From [Actinobacillus] rossii (GTDB taxonomy: Bacteria; Pseudomonadota; Gammaproteobacteria; Enterobacterales; Pasteurellaceae): a DNA stretch of 64,000 bases. The DNA is taken from contig UFRQ01000003.1 of the NCBI GenBank assembly GCA_900444965.1, positions 310,001 to 374,000 on the forward strand, in the 5' to 3' direction. The notes under the pieces are model-generated. The model worked only from the letters and a program-made list of their open reading frames with translations, was not told the origin of the DNA and searched no databases. The first letter of the stretch is position 1. The number at the start of each line of letters is the position of its first letter. This document shows positions 37,695-46,607 of this stretch, in pieces. The position numbers and the translations under genes are program-made.

Positions 37695-38138
37695 ATGACT
37701 TTCTCTCGCCCATACCTTACTTATCAATTTGAGCTGCTCAAGAACTTAGCCATTAAAGCAGCTAATCCCTACTATGAACAGGCAGCGCAACTTCGTGTAC
37801 GTGAATTGCGTGTATTGCGTTTAATCCATGACACCCCGGGTGTAACCGCTACCGAATTACGACATAAATTGGTGTTAGACAAAACACTGTTGTCAAAAAA
37901 TTTAGCGGTATTGGAAGAACGTGGGTTAATTTGCTACGACACTGATCCACAAGATAACCGAGTTCATCGTTTACAATTGACCGAAAAAGGTACGCAGGCA
38001 TGGAAGAAATGCGAAAAAATTGGACGTGATCTGGAAGCGAAAATGTTCAGTGAATTAAGAATTGAAGAATTAAAGCAGCTACAACAACTGCTCCATCGTG
38101 CCTATACCTCCTTTTCAAATTGGAGCAAACAACAATAA
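37695..38138 (+). CDS. MarR-family transcriptional regulator
   Basis: A dimeric winged-helix regulator of 147 residues. 'RVRELRVLRLIHDTPGVTA' leads into the helix-turn-helix 'TELRHKLVLDKTLLSKNLAV' (~54-73), and the wing is 'GLICYDTDPQDNRVHRLQLT' (~79-98), the usual MarR signature with the D-x-R. It follows the amidohydrolase by ~260 bases and has its own A/T-rich upstream region. It probably controls the MFS/amidohydrolase pair. It ends 17 bases before the IS481-family element, so the island may once have extended further right. Confidence 0.85.
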   Translation: MTFSRPYLTYQFELLKNLAIKAANPYYEQAAQLRVRELRVLRLIHDTPGVTATELRHKLVLDKTLLSKNLAVLEERGLICYDTDPQDNRVHRLQLTEKGTQAWKKCEKIGRDLEAKMFSELRIEELKQLQQLLHRAYTSFSNWSKQQ

Positions 38139-38155
38139 CAAATTTTCAATTAAGT

Positions 38156-39356
38156 TGTAGAAGATCAGACTTGATCTGACAAATCATTATAAAAATGAGA
38201 GTTTCCCGTTTAGAATATGAGTGTCTAAAATTAAATCTAAACAAAAAAGGAAACTCTCATGTTTTATTCTAACAATCCGCTCATTAAACACAAGACCGGT
38301 TTACTCAATTTAGCAGAAGAACTCGGAAACATTTCTCAAACTTGCAAAGCGATGGGGATGAGCCGAGATACATTCTATCGCTATCAACAAGCCGTAGAGC
38401 AAGGCGGTGTTGAAGCATTACTTAATCAAACTCGTCGGGTACCGAATATCAAAAATAGAGTAGACGAGCACATTGAGCAAGCTGTTGTAAAATTTGCCCT
38501 AGATTTTCCAGCTTACGGACAAGTTCGAGTGAGTAACGAACTTCGCAAGCAAGGTATTTTTGTTTCAGGCGGTGGTGTTCGTTCCATTTGGCTACGTCAT
38601 AATCTTGCTAACTTTAAACAGCGTTTAAATGCACTAGAGAAAGAAGTAGCTGAGAAAGGCATTATTCTAAATGAAAGTCAAATTCAAGCCCTAGAACGTA
38701 AGAAAGAGGATGATATATCGAGTGGAGAAATTGAAACCGCTCATCCGGGCTATTTAGGTTCACAAGATACCTTTTATGTAGGTAATTTAAAAGGTGTTGG
38801 ACGCATTTATCAGCAAACATTTGTTGATACTTATAGCAAGGTTGCTTTTGCAAAGCTCTACACAATGAAAACCGCAATTGCCGCTGCAGATATGCTCAAT
38901 GATAAAGTCCTGCCGTTCTTTGAAGCCCAAGGATTACCGATGTTGCGTATTCTCACCGACCGTGGCAGTGAATATTGTGGCAAGGTGGAAAATCACGATT
39001 ATGAGCTTTATTTAGCGATAAATGACATAGAGCATACTAAAACGAAAGTGAAGCATCCACAGACGAATGGTATCTGTGAACGTTTTCATAAGACTATCTT
39101 ACAAGAATTTTACCAAGTCGCATTTAGGAAGAAAATATATACGGATTTAGCGACATTACAAGCTGATTTAGATGAGTGGTTAATGTATTATAATCACCAT
39201 CGAACACATCAAGGAAAAATGTGCTGTGGCAGAACACCGATGGCAACATTACTTGATGGAAAAGGGATTTGGGCAGAAAAGAATTTAAGCTCAAATTAAT
39301 CTGACAGACACGGTAATTCTAAACGGGGACTGTCAGATTAGGTTTGATCTTCTACA
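38156..39356 (+). mobile_element. IS481-family insertion sequence, complete
   Basis: A 1201-bp element. Its ends TGTAGAAGATCAGAC... and the complement of the right end TGTAGAAGATCAAAC... match at 23 of 26 positions, start with TG and end with CA, as IS481 elements do. One intact transposase fills it. The flanks (ATTAAGT to the left, ATTACAG to the right) show no convincing target duplication. Confidence 0.88.
38259..39299 (+). CDS. IS481-family transposase
   Basis: A 346-residue DDE transposase. The N-terminal helix-turn-helix region ('NISQTCKAMGMSRDTFYRYQ', ~27-46) is followed by an integrase core. The catalytic aspartates are probably in 'TFVDTYSKV' and 'ILTDRGSEYCG', and the glutamate in 'QTNGICERFHKTIL'. 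The C-terminal 'YYNHHRTHQGKMCCGRTPM' is typical of IS481/IS3-like enzymes. The frame is intact, so the element may still be active. AAAGGAAA precedes the ATG. Confidence 0.9.
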   Translation: MFYSNNPLIKHKTGLLNLAEELGNISQTCKAMGMSRDTFYRYQQAVEQGGVEALLNQTRRVPNIKNRVDEHIEQAVVKFALDFPAYGQVRVSNELRKQGIFVSGGGVRSIWLRHNLANFKQRLNALEKEVAEKGIILNESQIQALERKKEDDISSGEIETAHPGYLGSQDTFYVGNLKGVGRIYQQTFVDTYSKVAFAKLYTMKTAIAAADMLNDKVLPFFEAQGLPMLRILTDRGSEYCGKVENHDYELYLAINDIEHTKTKVKHPQTNGICERFHKTILQEFYQVAFRKKIYTDLATLQADLDEWLMYYNHHRTHQGKMCCGRTPMATLLDGKGIWAEKNLSSN

Positions 39357-39404
39357 ATTACAGTGCGGATTAACAAAGCCAATCACACCAAACAACTCAA
39401 CAAC

Positions 39405-39431
39405 AATGGGGGAAATTTTTCCCCCATTTTA
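39405..39431. terminator. Terminator after the abgA-like gene
   Basis: AATGGGGGAAA/TTTCCCCCATT hairpin with T residues on both sides, four bases from the stop of the leftward amidohydrolase gene. Confidence 0.8.
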
Positions 39432-39434
39432 TCT

Positions 39435-40706
39435 TTATGCTCCCAATAAACGCTGCACCAATTGCGTATAAATATTCACGCCGGTCACGAGTTGATTTTC
39501 ATCAAAATCAAATTCCGCTTGGTGATGCCCTGCGGTGCGATCTGCACCTAAAATAAAGTAAATCGCTTTGCCACCCTGCTCTTGCACTCGACGCCCCAAA
39601 ATTGTCGCATCTTCGCTGGCATTAAATGCATATTCCGCTTGAATTTGTTGCACTTCCGGTTGCGCTAAAGCAATTTCAGAAACTAAATCAATGAGTTCGG
39701 CATCATTATTCATATCCACCGCTTCGCCCATAATTTCCGTTTCATAGCTGACATCAAAACTTGTCGCCACGCCCTGTGCAATTTGCATCACTTGATCTAC
39801 CATATATTGGTTAATCGCTTTATTTTCCCCGCGCACTTCCAATTGAATTTGCGCGCTTGCCGGAATAACATTACGCCCTTCGCCGGCAGTTAATACCCCC
39901 ACATTAATTCGCGTCATTCCATCGCCATGACGAGCAATACCATGCAATTGAGTCACCGCGTGTACTGCGGCTAATAACGCGTTACGCCCTAAATGAGGTG
40001 CCGCGCCTGCGTGCGCCGGTTTACCTTGATAACGAATATCAATTTTAGTCGTTGATAAGAAATTTTTCGGATTAACAATCACCGTGCCACTATCAGCACA
40101 AAAACTGATATGGGAACCGGCAAAATAATCCGCATCATCAATCACACCGCTTGCCGCAATTGCCGCCGCGCCACGCCCGCCTTCTTCCGCTGGCTGAAAC
40201 ACGATTTTCACCTTGCCACTAAATTTATCTTTATTTTGCGACAACCAAAGTGCGGTCCCTAAACCGATCGTAATATGCGCATCATGCCCGCAGGCGTGCA
40301 TAAATCCATCGTTTAAAGAACGGAAATCCAATTGATTCGGAAGATGTTGCGGATCGGCAGTTTCCGTGACATTCACGCAATCAATATCAAAACGAAACGC
40401 CACCGTTTTTCCCGGTTTGCCGCTGTCTAATATCGCCACACAACCCGTATATCCATCCATTTTATCCAACCATTTTGTTTTTGCCCCATAGGCAATGGCA
40501 TTTTGTAAACCTTTTTCCACTACCTTTTGCTGGCGACCGCGCACAAAATCCGGATGAATAATCTGTTTGCCCAAGAGAATGTCAAATCCCATTTCCTCCA
40601 AATAATCCGCAATGCGTGAAGTCGTCCAAAACTCCGACCAGCCGATTTCCGGAAAACGGTGAAATTCGCGCCGCCATTTGGTTAACTGAGATAATGTGAT
40701 AGTCAT
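39435..40706 (-). CDS. M20-family amidohydrolase, AbgA-like
   Basis: A 423-residue metal hydrolase whose sequence follows E. coli AbgA, the A subunit of p-aminobenzoyl-glutamate hydrolase. It has 'WRREFHRFPEIGWSEF' at the start, 'MHACGHDAHITIGLG' (~135-149) and 'FQPAEEGGRGAAAI' with metal ligands. The long ~45-residue insert after the first strand ('GRQQKVVEKGLQNAIAYGAK') is also found in AbgA. AbgB is not present, and the permease next to it is of DcuC type rather than AbgT, so the substrate may differ. H. influenzae has the same gene beside the same permease (HI0584 group). GGAGGG precedes the ATG. Confidence 0.82.
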   Translation of the reverse strand: MTITLSQLTKWRREFHRFPEIGWSEFWTTSRIADYLEEMGFDILLGKQIIHPDFVRGRQQKVVEKGLQNAIAYGAKTKWLDKMDGYTGCVAILDSGKPGKTVAFRFDIDCVNVTETADPQHLPNQLDFRSLNDGFMHACGHDAHITIGLGTALWLSQNKDKFSGKVKIVFQPAEEGGRGAAAIAASGVIDDADYFAGSHISFCADSGTVIVNPKNFLSTTKIDIRYQGKPAHAGAAPHLGRNALLAAVHAVTQLHGIARHGDGMTRINVGVLTAGEGRNVIPASAQIQLEVRGENKAINQYMVDQVMQIAQGVATSFDVSYETEIMGEAVDMNNDAELIDLVSEIALAQPEVQQIQAEYAFNASEDATILGRRVQEQGGKAIYFILGADRTAGHHQAEFDFDENQLVTGVNIYTQLVQRLLGA

Positions 40707-40733
40707 GTTCCCTCCTCAAAATAGACCCATTTT

Positions 40734-40774
40734 TGACCGCACTTTTACGCCAATCCGGATAAAAAGTGCGGTCA
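40734..40774. terminator. Uptake-signal hairpin between the permease and amidohydrolase genes
   Basis: TGACCGCACTTTT and AAAAGTGCGGTCA pair across a 15-base loop, with T residues on both sides. It lies after the permease stop, so the downstream amidohydrolase is reached by readthrough or has its own promoter. Confidence 0.7.
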
Positions 40775-40789
40775 TTTTTCTTGCTGTTT

Positions 40790-42088
40790 TTACAACATAA
40801 ACAAGGCTAAAAATAATACCGCCAGCACCATACCCGGCGCAGTTCTTTTCACCATTTCAACCGGGCTAACCAACGCCAAGCCGGCGCACACAATGGTCAC
40901 CCCAGCAATCGGAGAGGCTGTACGTCCAATCGCACCGGCAATCGCCGCAGCCATACCAAGATTTAAGTGAGTATAGCCTAACTCGGCAGCGTGTGGGGTT
41001 ACCGCGGTATTAAAGGCAATCGCAGCAGCATCACCGGAACCGGTTACCAAGCCCATTAAAAATGGTCCAATGGTCGCGCCCCAACGTACAAATTCGTTAG
41101 AATGTTTCAAAAAGTCAATGGCGCTATCTACCGCTCCGGTTGATTTTAAGCCGGCAACAAACACGCTTGCCGCAATAATGATCCCTAGCACATTGGCGTA
41201 AGAATTCCCCATTCCGTTAAAGAATTCTTCGGTAATTTTCGCTGGTGAAATGCGGGTGACGATAATGCCATAAATTGTCCCGATCAACATGGCTTGCGGC
41301 ACCCCCATGTTAGTCCATGCCAACCAAGAAACCTCTTTTTGCAAGGAAGTTCCGCCGATCACCAAAATCACCAACGGAATTAAGGGCGCTAAGGCAAATA
41401 ATGGATTAACTTTGGTAAATGCGGTTTCAGCGGCGGTATTTTCTTTTAGATAAGCCTGACGATGTTCTTCACCGTAATCTTTAAATACAATCGCCAATAA
41501 CGTAAGCATCACCGCGCCAATCGCGCCGGCAATCATGGTATAAGGCGCGTGCGATAGGTTAACTTCGGTAATCGTTAAGCCAGACATTTCACTTATCATG
41601 GCGGAATGTGATGATCCCGGACTCATCATGGAACCGAAAGTACCGGCTAAAATTGCCGCGCCCGCCGTCGCCGGACGAACTCCTGCAGACTTTAATACCG
41701 GAATTAAGGTTGCCCCAACCGCAGCAGCACAACCCGCCGCAGACGGAATAGCGATATTGATAAAAAAGGTCATGATCGTAGCAATGGGGATTAAGAAGAA
41801 TTTTAATCCGCTCAATGGCTTAGTTAATAAATGCACCAAATGCGTATCACATTTTGTATATTTCATCACATACGCAAAACCCATGCTCGAACAGATTGCC
41901 ATAATCAAGCCGCTGCTGGTCATGGCTTTAGCGAACGCATCCAGCGCCTCCATAGGTTTCACGGTAATAATTGCCATGATCAATCCAACGCCGATCAATA
42001 CCGTGCGGGTTTCGTATTTCTTAATTAGCAAATAGATAGTGGCGCTGATGCCCACAATCGCGACTACGGAATTAAATTGCTCCATCAT
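40790..42088 (-). CDS. DcuC/YfcC-like anaerobic permease
   Basis: A 432-residue membrane transporter with about 11-12 hydrophobic segments, of the C4-dicarboxylate/short-peptide uptake superfamily. Conserved stretches include 'AIPSAAGCAAAVGATLIPVL' (~124-143), 'GTFGSMMSPGSSHSAMI' (~160-176) and 'GSGDAAAIAFNTAV' (~346-359), symmetric halves typical of ion-coupled carriers. The ATG at 42088 is preceded by GAGGAC. Frames further upstream overlap the pepE remnant and have no homology. Cargo is probably an amino-acid conjugate or dipeptide acted on by the downstream hydrolase; this is inferred. Confidence 0.82.
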   Translation of the reverse strand: MMEQFNSVVAIVGISATIYLLIKKYETRTVLIGVGLIMAIITVKPMEALDAFAKAMTSSGLIMAICSSMGFAYVMKYTKCDTHLVHLLTKPLSGLKFFLIPIATIMTFFINIAIPSAAGCAAAVGATLIPVLKSAGVRPATAGAAILAGTFGSMMSPGSSHSAMISEMSGLTITEVNLSHAPYTMIAGAIGAVMLTLLAIVFKDYGEEHRQAYLKENTAAETAFTKVNPLFALAPLIPLVILVIGGTSLQKEVSWLAWTNMGVPQAMLIGTIYGIIVTRISPAKITEEFFNGMGNSYANVLGIIIAASVFVAGLKSTGAVDSAIDFLKHSNEFVRWGATIGPFLMGLVTGSGDAAAIAFNTAVTPHAAELGYTHLNLGMAAAIAGAIGRTASPIAGVTIVCAGLALVSPVEMVKRTAPGMVLAVLFLALFML

Positions 42089-42095
42089 CTTGTCC

Positions 42096-42303
42096 TCAAT
42101 AGTTAAACGTGGAATGAGCGGCAATCGACTCTGGCGGTAAATTGCCGGTGAAACGCAAAATAGCGTCATTACCCAAAACATGGGCGTGATTATCTTGGAT
42201 CCGTAACGCAGTTCCCTCCGGCAAGGCATAACCAAGGAATCGTATGGGCTAAATAGCCCGTTTCCTGATATTTAGAACCACTCATCAATAACATGTTTTT
42301 CAT
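42096..42303 (-). pseudogene. pepE: Remnant of peptidase E with a large internal deletion
   Basis: The minus strand from an ATG at 42303 (GAGGGGG upstream) reads '[20 protein letters not shown]' and 'TIPWL', the start of Haemophilus-type peptidase E. From about 42240 another frame reads '[20 protein letters not shown]' through 'AAHSTFNY' and stops at 42096, matching a PepE C-terminus. About 165 internal residues, including the catalytic serine region, are missing, and the two ends are out of frame. The enzyme normally cleaves Asp-X dipeptides. The stop lies 8 bases before the permease ATG, so the original order was pepE-permease-amidohydrolase. Confidence 0.85.
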
Positions 42304-42432
42304 TATTTCCCCCTCTTAAAATTAGTGCGATTCAACAACCAATGTTATTATGCAGTTTAACCGCGACGAAATAAAATAAAGACATCCATTTTTTGACATT
42401 GATCATAAAATTAACGCAAGAGGGGAAAATGT

Positions 42433-43353
42433 ATGTCCATTAATATCACCAGAGTGCAAGCCATCATTGAAAAACTGGCAACAATATCAATGAATAAAGA
42501 TGAATTAACCCGCTTAGCTTTCACGCAAGAAGATGAAGCAGCACACCGTTATCTGATCGAATTATGCCAAGGTTACGATCTGCACATTCGCCGAGATGCT
42601 ATTGGCAATTTATTTATTCGCAAAGCGGGAACAGAAGATCATCTGCCGGCAGTCGCCTTTGGTTCACATATTGACACCGTGGTCAATGCCGGGAAATTGG
42701 ACGGACCGCTCGGCTCCGTTGGCGGTTTAGAAATTTTATTGCAATTGTGCGAACAAAAAATCCAAACGCGCTATCCGTTGGAACTCATTATTTTTAATTG
42801 CGAAGAATCTAGCCGGTTTAATTATGCCACCTTAGGCAGCAAAGTGATGTGCGGTATTACTGACCAGCAAAAACTTAGTATATTGCGCGACAAACAAGGT
42901 GTCAGTTTAGCAGAGGTATTAGCCGATATCGGATTGGATTTTCATCAGGTCAATCGCGCCAAAAGAGCGGCTGGCGAATTTAAATGCTTCTTTGAATTAC
43001 ATATTGAGCAAGGTCCGCGCTTGGAAAATGAAAATAAAACTATCGGCATTGTCACCGGTATCGCCGCGCCAATTCGTTGCATCGTAAAAATTCAAGGACA
43101 AGCGGATCATTCCGGCGCAACCGCCATGCATTATCGCCACGACGCTTTATTAGGCGGCGCTGAATTGGCATTAGCCATAGAGCAAGCGGCGATTGATGCC
43201 GGTCATGCGACCGTCGCCACTGTCGGCAATCTTAGTGCCAAACCGGGAGTCATGAATGTGGTTCCCGGCTATGCGGAATTATTAGTGGATATTCGCGGGA
43301 TTGATCAAGCCGCCAGAGAATCCGTATTTACCGCGCATCCTTTCTTTACCTAA
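42433..43353 (+). pseudogene. C-terminally truncated N-carbamoyl-amino-acid / allantoate amidohydrolase
   Basis: M20-type hydrolase family with usual length near 410; here 306 residues. The N-terminal part is intact: 'VAFGSHIDTVVNAGKLDG' (~75-92) and 'FNCEESSRFN' (~117-126) with metal ligands, 'FELHIEQGPRLE' (~188-199) and the dimerisation lid 'GQADHSGATAM' (~223-233). It breaks off after 'VDIRGIDQAARESVF', followed by an unrelated 'TAHPFFT' and a stop. The last ~105 residues, carrying the final metal histidine, are gone, and uhpT follows 39 bases later. It is probably inactive. H. influenzae has a full-length relative next to the same permease cluster. Confidence 0.82.
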
Positions 43354-43392
43354 AGAGAGTGATGTAAATAAAAATAATTTTAGGACTATTTT

Positions 43393-44778
43393 ATGCTTAA
43401 ATTTCTTGAAGAAGTTAGAAAACCAACGCTCGATCTTCCTGTAGAAGAACGTCGCAAAATGTGGTTTAAACCTTTTATGCAATCTTATTTGGTTGTATTT
43501 TTCGGTTATATGGCAATGTATTTAATTCGTAAAAATTTCAACATTGCACAAAATGATATGATTGAAACCTATGGATTGACCAAAACTGACTTAGGTTTGA
43601 TTGGTTTAGGTTTTTCAATTACTTACGGTATTGGTAAAACTGTCGTTTCTTATTATGCCGATGGTAAAAATACGAAACAATTTGTTCCCTTTATGCTTAT
43701 TTTATCCGCACTTTGTATGCTCGGATTTAGTGCAAGTATGGGTCATGGCAGCGTATCGTTATTCTTAATGGTTGCATTCTACGCATTAAGTGGTTTCTTC
43801 CAATCAACGGGGGGATCATCAAGCTATTCCACCATTACCAAATGGACGCCACGTAAAAAACGCGGCACATTCCTAGGTTTCTGGAATTTATCACATAACG
43901 TAGGTGGCGCAGCGGCAGCAGGTGTGGCGTTATTTGGTGCCAATGTGGTCTTTAATGGTCATGTTATCGGTATGTTCATCTTCCCATCAATCGTTGCGCT
44001 TATTATTGGTTTTATTGGTCTGCGTTATGGAAACGATTCGCCTGAAGCTTATGGCTTAGGTAAAGCGGAAGAATTATTTGGTGAAGAAATTTCGGAAGAA
44101 GATCGCCATGCGGAAGAAGAACAATTAACAAAATGGCAAATTTTTGTTAATTACGTATTGAAAAATAAAGTTATTTGGTTACTTTGTTTCGCAAACGTAT
44201 TTCTTTACATTGTACGTATCGGTATTGACCAATGGTCGCCAGTTTACGCTTACGAACAACTTGGTTTTACTAAAGAAGCGGCTATTTCTGGTTTCGCTTT
44301 ATTTGAAGTTGGCGCTTTAGTAGGCACATTCTTATGGGGTTATCTTTCTGATTTAGCTAACGGTCGCCGTGGTTTAACGGCTTGTATCGCCCTTGGATTA
44401 ATTATTTTTATGCTTGAATTCTACCAACACGCAACCAACGAATATATGTATTTAGGTGCATTATTCGTGCTTGGTTTCTTGGTATTCGGCCCACAATTAC
44501 TTATCGGTGTTGCGGCAGTAGGTTTCGTGCCAAAACGCGGCATCGCAGTGGCTGATGGAGTGAAAGGAACATTTGCTTATTTAATTGGTGATAGTTTCGC
44601 AAAATTAGGATTAGGTATGATTGCTGATGGCACACCAATTTTCGGCTTAACCGGTTGGTCTGGAACATTCGCTGCATTAGATATTTCTGTTATTGCTTGC
44701 TTAGTATTATTAGGCTTTGTTGCCATTGCGGAAGAGAAAAAAATTCGTCGTGAAAAGAAATTAAAAGCACAAGCTTAA
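43393..44778 (+). CDS. uhpT: Hexose phosphate transporter UhpT
   Basis: An inner-membrane antiporter that exchanges phosphate for glucose 6-phosphate and related sugars. The 461 residues follow what I recall of E. coli UhpT nearly throughout: '[20 protein letters not shown]' at the start, '[19 protein letters not shown]', '[12 protein letters not shown]', '[15 protein letters not shown]' in the central loop and '[20 protein letters not shown]' near the end. This separates it from GlpT. AGGA precedes the ATG. The regulators UhpABC are not in the window. It sits where the end of the preceding hydrolase gene has been lost, suggesting that it arrived by the event that truncated that gene. Confidence 0.93.
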   Translation: MLKFLEEVRKPTLDLPVEERRKMWFKPFMQSYLVVFFGYMAMYLIRKNFNIAQNDMIETYGLTKTDLGLIGLGFSITYGIGKTVVSYYADGKNTKQFVPFMLILSALCMLGFSASMGHGSVSLFLMVAFYALSGFFQSTGGSSSYSTITKWTPRKKRGTFLGFWNLSHNVGGAAAAGVALFGANVVFNGHVIGMFIFPSIVALIIGFIGLRYGNDSPEAYGLGKAEELFGEEISEEDRHAEEEQLTKWQIFVNYVLKNKVIWLLCFANVFLYIVRIGIDQWSPVYAYEQLGFTKEAAISGFALFEVGALVGTFLWGYLSDLANGRRGLTACIALGLIIFMLEFYQHATNEYMYLGALFVLGFLVFGPQLLIGVAAVGFVPKRGIAVADGVKGTFAYLIGDSFAKLGLGMIADGTPIFGLTGWSGTFAALDISVIACLVLLGFVAIAEEKKIRREKKLKAQA

Positions 44779-44795
44779 ATTAAATATCCCAAGAC

Positions 44796-44826
44796 AAAAT
44801 GCACGTTTAACGTGCATTTTTTATTT
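44796..44826 (+). terminator. Terminator after uhpT
   Basis: AAAATGCACGTT/AACGTGCATTTT, perfect 12-bp stem with no unpaired loop bases except by fraying, followed by TTTATTTT. Confidence 0.88.
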
Positions 44827-44967
44827 TGAAAACAGATAAAATCCTGAATAAACTTGAAAAGCCAAGGTATTTAGTCGATAATTGACCAGTTTTGGTGATC
44901 CCTATTTTTATCGCTGCATTTTGGCGATGAGGATCTATTTTTTAATGATTTAAAGCAGAAATTAACA

Positions 44968-45495
44968 ATGGCAGAAAAACGTAATATTTTCTTAGTGGGA
45001 CCAATGGGCGCGGGTAAAAGCACAATTGGTCGTCAATTGGCCCAACAATTAGGGATGGAATTCATTGATTCCGACAATGAGATTGAAGAACGCGCAGGTG
45101 CGGATATTAGTTGGATTTTTGATCTTGAAGGTGAAGAAGGTTTCCGTAAACGCGAAGAACGTATCATCAACGAATTAACCCAAAAACAAGGGATTGTGCT
45201 TTCCACTGGTGGTGGTGCGGTGTTATCTAAAGATAACCGAAATTATTTGTCCGCTCGTGGCATTGTTATTTACTTAGAAACAACGGTCGACAAACAGTTT
45301 GAACGTACTCAACGTGACAAGAAACGCCCTTTATTACAAGATGTAGAAGATCCACGTCAAGTATTAGAAGATTTGGCGAAAATTCGCAATCCACTCTATC
45401 AAGAAATCGCTGATATTACTTTGCCGACAGATGAGCAAAGCGCAAAAGTGATGGCGAATCAAATTATTGATTTGATTGATAAAACACAAATCTAA
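44968..45495 (+). CDS. aroK: Shikimate kinase
   Basis: AroK phosphorylates shikimate at O3 in the pathway to chorismate. 175 residues; the P-loop '[11 protein letters not shown]' (~11-21), the shikimate-binding '[13 protein letters not shown]' (~31-43), 'STGGGAVL' (~79-86) and the lid arginine region 'RDKKRPLL' (~115-122) are all present. It leads the aroK-aroB-dam operon, with aroB 18 bases downstream. Confidence 0.97.
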   Translation: MAEKRNIFLVGPMGAGKSTIGRQLAQQLGMEFIDSDNEIEERAGADISWIFDLEGEEGFRKREERIINELTQKQGIVLSTGGGAVLSKDNRNYLSARGIVIYLETTVDKQFERTQRDKKRPLLQDVEDPRQVLEDLAKIRNPLYQEIADITLPTDEQSAKVMANQIIDLIDKTQI

Positions 45496-45513
45496 TCAAA
45501 GCAAGGAGCAAAA

Positions 45514-46602
45514 ATGTTGTGCGTTAATGTAGAATTAAAAGAGCGTCGTTACCCAATTCATATCGGTGAAGATTTGCTCTCAAATACATCAGTTTATCCG
45601 CTAAAATCAGGGGATAAAGTAATGATTGTAACTAACGAAACGATTGCTCCTTTATATTTGCCCACCGTCACGGCTACACTGGAAAAAATGGGCTGCCAAG
45701 TCAGCCATGTGCAACTCAAAGACGGCGAAAAATATAAAACACTGGATTCTTTAAACGAAATTTTCACCGCACTTCTACGAGAAAATCACGGCCGTGATAC
45801 CACACTGATTGCACTTGGTGGCGGTGTCATTGGCGATGTTGCAGGTTATGCCGCAGCAAGCTATCAACGTGGTATCAAATTTATCCAAATTCCAACCACA
45901 TTACTTTCGCAAGTAGATTCTTCTGTAGGTGGTAAAACTGCAGTGAATCATGAGCTAGGTAAAAATATGCTCGGAGCATTTTATCAACCGATTACCGTGA
46001 TTATTGATACGACAACCTTAAACACCTTGCCAAAACGCGAAGTCAATGCAGGTTTAGCTGAAGTCATTAAATACGGTGCAATTTTAGATTTACCGTTTTT
46101 TGAATGGCTTGAACAGCATATTGACGAACTTGTGGCGCTGGAACAAAAGGCTTTGCAATATTGCATTGCGCGTTGTTGCCAAATTAAAGCGGATGTAGTG
46201 GCTCGCGATGAAACAGAAAAAGGTGACCGCGCTTTACTCAATTTAGGGCATACCTTTGGTCACGCCATTGAAACGCATCTCGGCTATGGCAATTGGTTAC
46301 ACGGAGAAGCAGTAGCCGCGGGATCAATGATGGCAGCTGTGCTTTCTGAAATGCTCGGTGATTTATCAAAATATGACGTAGGACGTTTAGAAAAATTGTT
46401 GGCGCGCGCTAATTTGCCAACAGTCAGCCCAGACACTATGCAATCTGAAGATTATTTGCCACATATGATGCGCGATAAAAAAGTGCTTGCTGGTAAATTA
46501 CGTTTGGTATTGCTCAAATCTCTCGGTCAGGCCTACATTGCCACAGATACGAATCAATCACTTGTGCTTGATGCCATCCATGCTTGTTCGCAATTTGACT
46601 AA
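45514..46602 (+). CDS. aroB: 3-dehydroquinate synthase
   Basis: AroB makes 3-dehydroquinate from DAHP using NAD+ and a divalent metal. 362 residues with '[15 protein letters not shown]' (~98-112), '[19 protein letters not shown]' (~127-145), 'AEVIKYGAI' (~182-190) and metal-binding '[12 protein letters not shown]' (~243-254) and 'HGEAVAAG'. AAGGAG precedes the ATG. It supplies chorismate precursors also used by the nearby pab genes. Confidence 0.97.
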   Translation: MLCVNVELKERRYPIHIGEDLLSNTSVYPLKSGDKVMIVTNETIAPLYLPTVTATLEKMGCQVSHVQLKDGEKYKTLDSLNEIFTALLRENHGRDTTLIALGGGVIGDVAGYAAASYQRGIKFIQIPTTLLSQVDSSVGGKTAVNHELGKNMLGAFYQPITVIIDTTTLNTLPKREVNAGLAEVIKYGAILDLPFFEWLEQHIDELVALEQKALQYCIARCCQIKADVVARDETEKGDRALLNLGHTFGHAIETHLGYGNWLHGEAVAAGSMMAAVLSEMLGDLSKYDVGRLEKLLARANLPTVSPDTMQSEDYLPHMMRDKKVLAGKLRLVLLKSLGQAYIATDTNQSLVLDAIHACSQFD

Positions 46603-46607
46603 TCTGA

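Noticed and set aside
34719..38138. A defence or toxin-antitoxin system in the foreign cassette
   Set aside because: The genes are a transporter, a hydrolase and a MarR regulator; none shows nuclease, toxin or defence-type domains.
41598..42035. 145-codon frame opposite the DcuC-like permease
   Set aside because: Alanine/proline-rich complement of a membrane protein, with no independent support.
43393..44778. Assignment of the organophosphate antiporter as GlpT
   Set aside because: The N-terminus, central acidic loop and C-terminal third follow UhpT closely and not GlpT.
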